From contig JBBPIM010000001.1 in NCBI GenBank assembly GCA_038040325.1, positions 1-64,000 on the forward strand: 64,000 nucleotides of DNA, read 5' to 3'. Shown here in pieces: positions 8,516 through 15,277 of this stretch (the first letter of the stretch is position 1; the number at the start of each line of letters is the position of its first letter). The notes under the pieces were generated by a model that worked only from the letters and a program-made list of their open reading frames with translations, did no database searches and was not told the origin of the DNA. This stretch comes from Mayfieldus profundus. Its GTDB lineage: Bacteria; Actinomycetota; Thermoleophilia; Solirubrobacterales; 70-9. Both the position numbers and the translations under genes were made by a program.

Positions 8516-10003
8516 GTGGCCTTCGACCTGGACACCTACTCGCAGCGGGCGGAGCGGTTCGTCTCCGAGCTCGACCGCGAGTACCACCTGCACTACTCGG
8601 GGCAGAAGCCCGACTACCGGGTGGAGCGGGTCTACGAACGCCACGCCGAGCTGTTCGCTCGCGACGCCGTCGATCGGCTCAGAGAAGCGTCGGGCGGCCG
8701 CGCGGGCGCCGGCGGTGAGCGGGCCCGGCGTGCGCGCCTGCTGCTGGAGCTGGCGTTCGGGGGCCACCTCGGCATGGCCAGCGCGGCCGAGGAGGCTGCG
8801 ATCGCCGAGCGCGAGGCGGAGCTCGAGATCGAGCTGGACGGAGAGCGGATCGGCTACCGGATGGCCGCGGTGATCCAGGCGAACGAGCCCGACCCGGAGC
8901 GTCGGCAGCGGCTCGAGGCCGCGCGGCTGGGCCTGCTCGAGGAGTACCTCAACCCGCTCCATCTCACCGCGTTGCGACGCTCGCACGAGCTGGTTCGCGA
9001 GCTCGGCTGGCCCAGCTACGCGGCAGCCTGTACGGAGGTGCGCGGCATCGACCTCGAGGCCCTGGCGGGGCAGACCGCCCGCTTCGTCGAGGACACCGAC
9101 CCGGTCTACGAGCGGATCATGGAGCCCGAGCTGGAGCGTGTGCTGGGGATCCGGCTGGCCGCGATGCGCCGCTCGGACCTGAGCCGCTTCTTCCGCGCGC
9201 CGGGCCTCGATGCGGCATTCCCCGCCGAGCGGCTGATCGAGTCCTTCGCCCGGACGGTGGCGGGGATGGGGCTCGATCTCGAGTCGCAGACCAACATCGT
9301 GCTGGACACCGAGCAACGCCCGACCAAGACCGCGCGCGCATACTGCGCCCCGGTGCGGGTCCCGCAAGAGGTCTACCTGGTGGTTCCGCGCGTGGGGGGC
9401 CGCGAGGACTTCGCGGCGCTGTTTCACGAGGGCGGCCACGCCGAGCACTACGCCAACGTCGCGTCGGAGCTGCCTCCCGAGTACCGGTACCTCGGCGACA
9501 ACTCGGTGACGGAGTCGTACGCGTTCCTGCTCGAGCACCTCACCGAGGACCCGGCCTGGCTGCGGGAGCTGCTGGGGGCAGAGGAAGGCGAAGTCGTCTC
9601 CCACGCCCGCGCGGTGAAGCTGTACTTCCTGCGCCGCTACGCGGCCAAGATCGCCTACGAGCTGGAGCTGCATGGAGAGCAGCCGGACCTCGACTCGATG
9701 CCGGGCCGCTACGCGGAGCTGCTGGGCGAGGCGACCCGGGTCGAGTGGACCCCGCAGACCTGGCTCGACGACGTCGACAGTGGCTTCTACGTGGCGGGCT
9801 ACCTGCGCGCCTGGGCGCTGGAGACCCGCTGGCGGGCGCACCTGCGCCGCCGCTTTGGCGAGAGCTGGTTCGCGCAGCCGGCCGCGGGGGACTGGCTGGT
9901 CGGGCTCTGGCGCCAGGGGCAGCGGCTTCGCGCCGACGAGCTGGTCGCCGAAACGCTGGGCGAGGAGCTGGACTTCGGGGTGCTTGCGGCGGAGTTCGCC
10001 TAG
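8516..10003 (+). CDS. HExxH zinc metallopeptidase, M3-like
   Basis: The 495-residue protein starts at GTG 8516. It is almost entirely helical and carries the zinc motif HEGGH (about residues 304-308, in AALFHEGGHAEHY) with a downstream Glu in SVTESYAFLLEHL as the likely third ligand. This is the arrangement of gluzincin oligopeptidases of the M3 type. There is no signal peptide, so it probably acts on peptides in the cytosol. It is slightly shorter than classical M3 enzymes (about 600-680). The frame is open far upstream of 8516, but that part lies over the opposite-strand methyltransferase and is rejected. Leaderless -10 spacing supports the GTG. Confidence 0.82.
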   Translation: MAFDLDTYSQRAERFVSELDREYHLHYSGQKPDYRVERVYERHAELFARDAVDRLREASGGRAGAGGERARRARLLLELAFGGHLGMASAAEEAAIAEREAELEIELDGERIGYRMAAVIQANEPDPERRQRLEAARLGLLEEYLNPLHLTALRRSHELVRELGWPSYAAACTEVRGIDLEALAGQTARFVEDTDPVYERIMEPELERVLGIRLAAMRRSDLSRFFRAPGLDAAFPAERLIESFARTVAGMGLDLESQTNIVLDTEQRPTKTARAYCAPVRVPQEVYLVVPRVGGREDFAALFHEGGHAEHYANVASELPPEYRYLGDNSVTESYAFLLEHLTEDPAWLRELLGAEEGEVVSHARAVKLYFLRRYAAKIAYELELHGEQPDLDSMPGRYAELLGEATRVEWTPQTWLDDVDSGFYVAGYLRAWALETRWRAHLRRRFGESWFAQPAAGDWLVGLWRQGQRLRADELVAETLGEELDFGVLAAEFA

Positions 10004-10006
10004 CCG

Positions 10007-10720
10007 CTAGCCGAGCTTCTTGCCGATCGCCGTGACGACGCCCTTGCGGTTCTGGTTGCGCTTCTCGTAGTCGCGCACCTTGCGCAGCTCCGCGGGGGTC
10101 AGGTCGCTGATGCGCGACTTCACCTGCGCCGCGGTGAGCTGGTCGTACGCGGTGATCGGAAAGCCGGCCCCGACCCCGGCACGGCGTCGCAGCCTGTCGG
10201 CCTCGGAGCGCGGGCCCTCGGCGGCGTCGCGGGCTGCGCGGCCCGCGCGCCCGGCGGCGCCCTCGACCTGGCGGCGGGCGCGGCGCGCGGCCCGAGTTGC
10301 CTCGCGGCGCGCCGGTGTGGTGCGGCCGCGTACCTCCTTGCGTGCCTGGTTCGCCACGCGCTCCAACTCCTTCAGCAGGCTGTCGGTCTGCTTGCGACCG
10401 CGGTTGACCAGGTCGGAGACCATCTTCTCCGCGTCGCGGCGCTGCAGTCGGCCGCGCTTGACGGCGTCGTCCATCACTTCCTGCAGCCGGTCGCGGCTGA
10501 TGGTGAGGCTGCGTTCGAGGCTGCTGCGGAAGTTCTCGACGCTCTTGTCGAGGCCGGCCGTGGCGCCGCTACGGGGGCTCGAACGGCGCGCGGTGGACTT
10601 GCGGGCGCTCGACTTGGCGCTCGACTTGCGCGTGCTCGCCTTCTTTGCTGTGGATTTGCGTGCGGTCTTGCGCTTCGTGCTGGTCTTGCGGGCGCTACTT
10701 CCTTTGCTGCTCGCGGCCAT
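10007..10720 (-). CDS. histone H1-like, Ser/Lys/Arg-tailed DNA-binding protein with helical body
   Basis: The start is ATG 10720, preceded by a strong GAGGAGG ribosome-binding site. The 237-residue protein has three parts. Residues 1-55 are a low-complexity tail of KST/RKS/KK blocks like bacterial histone H1 (Hc1/HU-tail) domains. Residues 60-130 form a long amphipathic helix resembling polyhydroxyalkanoate phasin or apolipoprotein-like helices (SVENFRSSLERSLTISRDRL). The C-terminal 50 residues (TAAQVKSRISDLTPAELRKV) look like a Rho-N/SAP-type helical nucleic-acid-binding module. It is probably a nucleoid-associated or granule-associated protein. It lies back-to-back with the peptidase, four bases apart. 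Confidence 0.75.
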   Translation of the reverse strand: MAASSKGSSARKTSTKRKTARKSTAKKASTRKSSAKSSARKSTARRSSPRSGATAGLDKSVENFRSSLERSLTISRDRLQEVMDDAVKRGRLQRRDAEKMVSDLVNRGRKQTDSLLKELERVANQARKEVRGRTTPARREATRAARRARRQVEGAAGRAGRAARDAAEGPRSEADRLRRRAGVGAGFPITAYDQLTAAQVKSRISDLTPAELRKVRDYEKRNQNRKGVVTAIGKKLG

Positions 10721-10818
10721 CTGGGTCTTCCTCCTCGGCTGACTGGCTTGACTCTCTAGCTGCACCCACTATTTCATTCCCGAAGGGATGAGGCAAACGG
10801 GCATGCCGTTGCGGCTGC

Positions 10819-11691
10819 TCAGGGTGCGCCGCCGAGCTCCAGCGCGGCGGCCACGGGCGTGTGGTCGGAGAGGCGGATGCGGCGGCCGGCCTCCCGCCCC
10901 CAGAGCCCGAGCGGGCCGGCCGTGGCGGGCTCTCGGACGACCTCGGGAGGGGGGAGGTGGTGGGGCTCTTCGGTGACCTCCACCCCACGGACGAGCAGGT
11001 GGTCGATCGAGTCCGGCGCGGTCGGCCGGGCAAGGCCGAAGCGGCCGCCCAGCTCCTCGAATACCTCGGGATGCTCGGCGGGGCGAAGGTTGAGGTCGCC
11101 GCCGAACAGCAGCGGCGCCCCGGCCGCCCACTCGACCGCCGACGTCGCGGCCTTGAGAACCTCCTCGCTCGCCAGCTCGGGCCGGTCGTTGGTCGAGTGC
11201 AGGTTGGCGACGCAGAGCCCCGCGCGGGTGCGGGTGAAGGCCATCGTGCGCCGTTCCGGGTGCCGTTCGCGGATCACCAGCTCGCGCCGCTCGGCCACGG
11301 CTGTCTCGTTGGGTCGCAGCAGCGATCCGCGCAGCAGGGTGAGGTTGGAGCCGCCCTCGCCGGATGCGATCAGGTCGGGGTTGAGCGTTGCGATCACGGC
11401 GCTGAGGCGGGGCAGCCAGTTGCGCGAGGTCAGCACGCGGTGGGTCTCGGCTCCGAGCGCCTCCGCCAGAGGCCCGGCCCAGTGCGGCGGGCACTCCTGT
11501 AGCAGTGCCACATCCCATTCCATGCGCGACAGCTCGGTCGAGAACTCGGTGAAGAGGTTGCGGTTGACCTGGACGTAGCGGTCCCCGCGCTCGGTGATCT
11601 TCAGCAGCCGCGAGCGCCAGGTGTAGAGCGATGGATCGGGTGGCGCGTCACGTCCGTGGAAGAGATTCCAGCTGAGCGCGTGGATGATCAC
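10819..11691 (-). CDS. endonuclease/exonuclease/phosphatase (EEP) family protein
   Basis: The 290-residue protein starts at GTG 11691. It has the hallmark order of the EEP fold: SWNLFHG near the N-terminus (metal-binding Asn), WDVALLQEC (the metal-binding Glu), NLHSTND, LLFGGDLNLRP with the catalytic Asp/Asn, and SIDHLLVRG then RLSDHTPVAAAL with the terminal Asp-His. These enzymes cleave phosphodiester or phosphomonoester bonds of nucleic acids, nucleotides or inositol phosphates. No signal peptide is visible. The start lies 19 bases from the divergent argF start and the two genes appear to share one bidirectional -10 region. Confidence 0.82.
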   Translation of the reverse strand: MIIHALSWNLFHGRDAPPDPSLYTWRSRLLKITERGDRYVQVNRNLFTEFSTELSRMEWDVALLQECPPHWAGPLAEALGAETHRVLTSRNWLPRLSAVIATLNPDLIASGEGGSNLTLLRGSLLRPNETAVAERRELVIRERHPERRTMAFTRTRAGLCVANLHSTNDRPELASEEVLKAATSAVEWAAGAPLLFGGDLNLRPAEHPEVFEELGGRFGLARPTAPDSIDHLLVRGVEVTEEPHHLPPPEVVREPATAGPLGLWGREAGRRIRLSDHTPVAAALELGGAP

Positions 11692-11696
11692 GCCCG

Positions 11697-11703
11697 TAGT
11701 ATC
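11697..11703. promoter_or_regulatory. shared divergent -10 element (argF / EEP gene)
   Basis: TAGTAT on the plus strand is seven bases before TTG 11710. Its complement reads GATACT on the minus strand, six bases before GTG 11691. One palindrome-like heptamer could thus serve as the -10 box in both directions, making the promoters mutually exclusive. Confidence 0.4.
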
Positions 11704-11709
11704 TGCGTC

Positions 11710-12591
11710 TTGAAGGGGCATTTCCTCACAGGCGAGGAACTCAGCGGCGAGGATCTGGCCGGATTGCTCGAGCGCGCGGCCCAGCTGAAGGAGGGCCGCA
11801 CCAAGGGCGAGGGGGCCGATTCGCTGGCCGGGAGCAGCGTCGCGCTCGTGTTCGAGAAGCCCTCGACGCGGACTCGGATCTCGTTCGAGGTCGGGGTGGC
11901 GGAGCTCGGTGCTACGCCGCTGGTGCTGCGCGGCGACGAGCTGCAGCTCGCCCGCGGCGAGTCCGTGGAGGACACCGCAAGGGTGCTGTCGCGCTACGTG
12001 CACGCGATCGTGATCCGGGCCGGCTCGCACAACGTGGTGGCGTCGCTGGCCAATGCGTCGGAGGTGCCGGTCGTGAACGGCTTGACGCCGGCCCACCATC
12101 CGTGTCAGGCGCTCGCCGACCTGCTGACCCTGCGCGAGCACTTCGGGGAGCTGGCGGGCCTGAAGCTGGCCTACGTCGGCGACGGCAACAACTGCGCCCG
12201 CTCGCTGGCGATCCTGGGCAGGATCGCCGGGGTCGAGGTACGAATCGCGGCGCCGGACGGCTACCAGCTCGAGGACGGCCACGGGGCGATGCTGACCGGC
12301 GATCCGCGCCTCGCGGTCGAGGGTGCCGACGCCGTCTACACGGATGTATGGGTGAGCATGGGCGACGAAGCCGATGCGGACCGGCGGCGCGCCGACCTCG
12401 AGCCCTACCGGGTCGACGCCGATCTGCTCGCCGGCGCCTCCGAGCGGGCGATCGTCCTGCATTGCCTTCCCGCCCATCCGGGTGAGGAGATCAGCGAGGA
12501 GGTCCTGTACGGCGAGAGCTCGGCCGTCTGGGACCAGGCCGAGAACCGCCTGCACGCGCAGAAGGCGCTGCTGGAGCGGTTGATCGGCTAG
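11710..12591 (+). CDS. argF: ornithine carbamoyltransferase
   Basis: The enzyme transfers the carbamoyl group to ornithine to give citrulline in arginine synthesis. Visible motifs are EKPSTRTRISFEVG (STRT carbamoyl-phosphate loop), HHPCQALADL, DVWVSMGDE and the ornithine-binding HCLPAHPGEE. I place the start at TTG 11710, giving 293 residues that begin MKGHFLTGEELS, which matches the usual OTC N-terminus. A -10 box TAGTAT lies seven bases upstream of this TTG. The ATG at 11656 would add 18 residues without similarity and would overlap the EEP gene start. No other arg genes are adjacent. Confidence 0.93.
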   Translation: MKGHFLTGEELSGEDLAGLLERAAQLKEGRTKGEGADSLAGSSVALVFEKPSTRTRISFEVGVAELGATPLVLRGDELQLARGESVEDTARVLSRYVHAIVIRAGSHNVVASLANASEVPVVNGLTPAHHPCQALADLLTLREHFGELAGLKLAYVGDGNNCARSLAILGRIAGVEVRIAAPDGYQLEDGHGAMLTGDPRLAVEGADAVYTDVWVSMGDEADADRRRADLEPYRVDADLLAGASERAIVLHCLPAHPGEEISEEVLYGESSAVWDQAENRLHAQKALLERLIG

Positions 12592-13307
12592 ACCCTGTCG
12601 GGGGCCCGCTTCTTCGGGCGGCGCTTCTGCGGCGGGCCGTCGAGCCAGCGGGGTTCCTCGAAGCCGGCGTATTCCTGGATCGCCCCGTAGATGTGCTGGA
12701 TGACGCGGCTGTCGTTGAGACATAGGCGGCCGACTCCGTAGGGAAGCCTGTGCCTCTTCGTGCCGCTGCTGGACGTGGGGAAGTGGTTGATCACGTGCTT
12801 GCGTAGACAGGATCTGGGCAGCTCGAGCGCTTCGAGCCAATGCCCTTCGACTTCTCCTATCGAGAGGCCGTTGCCGGTGTAGACGTTGAGCGAGAAGGTG
12901 AATCGCTCCGGGGGTGTTTCGAAGTACTCCTTGATGAACCGGCAGAAGAACCGCACCATCTGGACATCCGAATTGGCGAACCCAACGGAGTTTCGAGCCT
13001 TCGCTCCTTCGGCCCAGTAGAGCATGCATCCGGCTTGGTGGAGTGCATCTCCTCCCCGGGCACGCTCTCTGCCCTCTTGTTGGTACCTGAGTCGCCTCTG
13101 GCGGTTCTTCTCCGCCCAAACCGCCCCCCTTAGGAGTCCTGCCTCAAGCTTGTTTCGGGCCGCTTGCTCGGCGGTGATCTCGATGTCCGAGGTCCAAAGG
13201 TGGACACTTCCGGGTGACACCCCGAGACGCGAGGCGATCTTCTTCATCGGCATCCCGTACCTCTCACGAAGAAAGCGAGCGTGCCGTCTCTCGTTCGGCT
13301 TCGTCAC
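12588..13307 (-). CDS. HTH protein with LAGLIDADG-like C-terminal region, under a LexA-type box
   Basis: The 239-residue protein starts at GTG 13307. Residues 1-45 form a resolvase-like helix-turn-helix (MPMKKIASRLGVSPGSVHLW). The middle region GCMLYWAEGAKARNSVGF, with ANSDVQMVRFFCRFIKEYF, resembles a LAGLIDADG endonuclease half-site (LYWAEG as the motif helix). A second segment, PRSCLRKHVINHFPTSS, then PYGVGRLCLND, resembles the following strands. The C-terminus is basic. A perfect CGAAC-N4-GTTCG SOS operator lies 22 bases upstream, so DNA damage probably induces it. It overlaps the argF stop by four bases. Nuclease activity is inferred, not shown; a transcription factor is the alternative. 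Confidence 0.65.
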   Translation of the reverse strand: MTKPNERRHARFLRERYGMPMKKIASRLGVSPGSVHLWTSDIEITAEQAARNKLEAGLLRGAVWAEKNRQRRLRYQQEGRERARGGDALHQAGCMLYWAEGAKARNSVGFANSDVQMVRFFCRFIKEYFETPPERFTFSLNVYTGNGLSIGEVEGHWLEALELPRSCLRKHVINHFPTSSSGTKRHRLPYGVGRLCLNDSRVIQHIYGAIQEYAGFEEPRWLDGPPQKRRPKKRAPDRV

Positions 13308-13328
13308 CGCGCGATCCGTTTCTCAGCT

Positions 13329-13344
13329 ACGAACATACGTTCGT
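13329..13344. promoter_or_regulatory. LexA-type SOS box
   Basis: ACGAACATACGTTCGT contains CGAAC-N4-GTTCG, which is the consensus of the Gram-positive/actinobacterial LexA operator. It is 22 bases upstream of GTG 13307 and overlaps a possible minus-strand -10 element (TATGTT). It is also 61 bases upstream of tRNA-Glu, which has a separate -10. Confidence 0.75.
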
Positions 13345-13390
13345 ATTGTGAAAGATCCGGCGGACAGAATCGGTCCGGTCCAGCTCGCCC

Positions 13391-13396
13391 TAGACT
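13391..13396 (+). promoter_or_regulatory. -10 element of the tRNA-Glu (and probably lgt) promoter
   Basis: TAGACT ends eight bases before the first base of the tRNA. lgt has no separate -10 or Shine-Dalgarno, so this promoter probably drives both. Confidence 0.55.
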
Positions 13397-13404
13397 TGCT
13401 TGGA

Positions 13405-13478
13405 GGCCCCGTGGTCTAACTGGCTAGGACGCCGGCCCTTCAAGCCGGATATTGCGGGTTCGAGTCCCGTCGGGGCCA
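13405..13478 (+). tRNA. tRNA-Glu (anticodon TTC), with C at position 33
   Basis: The 74-base cloverleaf has a 7-bp acceptor GGCCCCG/CGGGGCC, D-stem GTCT/GGAC, anticodon stem CCGGC/GCCGG, and T-arm GCGGG-TTCGAGT-CCCGT. The anticodon loop is CCTTCAA, which places TTC at 34-36 and C, not the universal U, at position 33. The 3' CCA is not encoded. The lgt ATG begins seven bases after the discriminator base. Confidence 0.92.
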
Positions 13479-13485
13479 TTTACGC

Positions 13486-14250
13486 ATGTACCCGGAGATC
13501 AACATAGGCCCACTAACCCTGCAGACCTTCGGGCTGATGTTCGCCCTCGCCTTTCTTGCGGCGGGGGCGCTGATCGCGCGCCGCTTCGCCGAGATCGGCA
13601 AGCCGGTCGACTGGGCCTACGAGATGGGCTTCTCGGCGCTGGCCGGCGGGGTGGTCGGATCGCGCCTGTACTACATCATCGACAACTACGACAAGGTCTC
13701 CGACGACCTGCTCGGAAACATCTTCTCCGGCTCCGGGCTGGTCTGGTACGGCGGCGCGATCGGTGGCGCGATAGCGGTTCTGGTCTGGGCCTGGTACCGC
13801 GGCTTCCTGAGCTTGGTGCTGCTGGACGTCGCCGCGCCGGCCCTCGCTCTCGGCTACGCGATCGGGCGCATCGGCTGCCAGCTCTCCGGCGACGGCGACT
13901 ACGGCAAGGCCTGGGACGGCCCCTGGGCGATGGCCTATCCCGACGGGACCGTCCCCACCGACGAGACAGTGCACCCGACTCCGGTCTACGAGACGCTGGC
14001 GATGGGGATCGGCGCGCTGATCCTCTGGCACCTGCGCGACCGCTTCCGCGCCGGGGTCCTCTTCGCGATCTACCTCCTCTATGCCGGTGCGGAGCGCTTC
14101 CTGGTCGAGTTTGTGCGCCGAAACTCCGATGCCGCTCTCGGCCTCACCCAGGCCCAGCTCGAGAGCCTGGTGATGATGCTCGCCGGGGCCGCGTGGATCG
14201 CAGTCGCCTCGCGCCGCGGCAGCCTGCGCTCCGCGGCCGCCCCAGCCTAG
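13486..14250 (+). CDS. lgt: prolipoprotein diacylglyceryl transferase
   Basis: Lgt attaches diacylglycerol from phosphatidylglycerol to the lipobox Cys of exported lipoproteins, in the cytoplasmic membrane. The 254-residue protein has several membrane helices, an N-terminal PEINIGPLTLQTFGLMF segment like typical Lgt, LVWYGGAIGGAIAV (the HGG region, here YGG) and the AIGRIGCQLSGDGDYG loop carrying the conserved Arg. The canonical GRIGNFxNGE is altered to GRIGCQLSGDGDYG, a variant form. It starts seven bases after tRNA-Glu. Its TAG stop is part of the -10 box TAGACT of the next gene. Putative lipoproteins in this window include the products at 21905, 42444 and 53590. Confidence 0.88.
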   Translation: MYPEINIGPLTLQTFGLMFALAFLAAGALIARRFAEIGKPVDWAYEMGFSALAGGVVGSRLYYIIDNYDKVSDDLLGNIFSGSGLVWYGGAIGGAIAVLVWAWYRGFLSLVLLDVAAPALALGYAIGRIGCQLSGDGDYGKAWDGPWAMAYPDGTVPTDETVHPTPVYETLAMGIGALILWHLRDRFRAGVLFAIYLLYAGAERFLVEFVRRNSDAALGLTQAQLESLVMMLAGAAWIAVASRRGSLRSAAAPA

Positions 14251-14253
14251 ACT
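14248..14253 (+). promoter_or_regulatory. -10 element of leaderless promoter for the RiPP locus
   Basis: TAGACT, whose first three bases are the lgt stop codon, lies nine bases before GTG 14263. It is the likely promoter of the dehydrogenase-cyclodehydratase pair. Confidence 0.5.
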
Positions 14254-14262
14254 CTCGCCGCT

Positions 14263-15261
14263 GTGGAGAAGCCAAAGATCCCGATCGACGAGGTGAAGCC
14301 GATCGCGGAGCGGGTTCCCCGCGAGGTGGATGGGGTGCTGGTCTTTGACCTCGGCACCCGGGAGGCCCGCGCCGAGGGCGATCCGGCGATTGTCCGCGCC
14401 GTGCTGGAGCGCTGCAACGGACGCGCCACGGTGGCCGGAATCGCCGCGGAGATCGCGTCGGAGACGGCATCCGAGGCAGACATCCGCGGCCTGATCGAGG
14501 CGCTGCTGGAAGCCGAGGTGGTCACCGACTGCGCGGAGCATTGGCGGCACTTCCACCGGATCTCCTCGATCGACGCCGGCATCGTGAGGCGGCCGAGCGA
14601 CGAAGCGATGGTCTCGTTGCTGACCGAAAGGTTCGTCCCCACGCGGCTCGCCGGCCGCGGCGAGGCGCTTCGGCCTAGGCGCACACCGGTCTGGGAGCTG
14701 GCCGGCCGGCGGGCCTCGTCCGAGCCGCAGGGCGGCCAGCGCACGGTCAGCTTCGAGGAGCTTTCGACGGTCCTCAGCGCGATCTATGGCCGCAGCGAGG
14801 CCGGCAATCACCCGATCCCATCAGGGGGCGGGATCTACTCGCTCGCCATCCATGTCCTGCTTCGCCGGGAGCTGGCGGTCGGTCGGGGCCCCGAGCTCCT
14901 CGAACCCGGCCTCTGGTGGTATGACCCGGACCAGTTCGAGCTTCGCCTCGTCCGGCAGCATCCCTTGGAGCTCGATGGCCTCTTCCTCTCCCAGCCCGGT
15001 CCCGATCAGATCGTTTCCTTCGCCCACCCTGTGATCTTCATCTCAGCCGACCTCGAGCGGCCGAGCCGCAAGTACTCCGGGCGGGGCTACCGGTTCGCGA
15101 TGATGGAGGTCGGGGCTGCGCTGCAGAGCGCCTATCTCGTCTGCACCGAGCTGGAGCTGCCGATCCGGCCGATCGGCGGCGTGATCGACGGGCCGGTGCG
15201 CCGGTTTCTCGAACTGCCCGCCGACTGTCACCCCCTGGTGGCTGTGCTGCTTGGCAGCTAG
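14263..15261 (+). CDS. SagB-type azoline dehydrogenase (TOMM/LAP biosynthesis) with N-terminal winged-helix domain
   Basis: The 332-residue protein starts at GTG 14263. Residues 1 to about 95 (VPREVDGVLVFDLGTREARA, then VLERCNGRATVAGIAAEIAS) resemble a PqqD-like RiPP recognition element that binds leader peptides. The rest is a nitroreductase-fold SagB/McbC-type oxidase: RTPVWELAGR, VSFEELSTVLSAIYG, the PIPSGGGIYSLAIHVLLRR segment and a Cys/Leu-rich C-terminus. SagB enzymes use FMN to oxidise azolines to thiazoles or oxazoles. It is followed after 16 bases by the YcaO gene and probably shares its mRNA. Family assignment is strong; substrate assignment to the repeat precursor is from context. 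Confidence 0.85.
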   Translation: MEKPKIPIDEVKPIAERVPREVDGVLVFDLGTREARAEGDPAIVRAVLERCNGRATVAGIAAEIASETASEADIRGLIEALLEAEVVTDCAEHWRHFHRISSIDAGIVRRPSDEAMVSLLTERFVPTRLAGRGEALRPRRTPVWELAGRRASSEPQGGQRTVSFEELSTVLSAIYGRSEAGNHPIPSGGGIYSLAIHVLLRRELAVGRGPELLEPGLWWYDPDQFELRLVRQHPLELDGLFLSQPGPDQIVSFAHPVIFISADLERPSRKYSGRGYRFAMMEVGAALQSAYLVCTELELPIRPIGGVIDGPVRRFLELPADCHPLVAVLLGS

Positions 15262-15277
15262 CCGCGAGGGACCCCGC

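Noticed and set aside
7148..9841. Long minus-strand frame of 897 codons as one protein
   Set aside because: Only 7148-8494 carries family motifs; the rest is the shadow of the plus-strand metallopeptidase gene.
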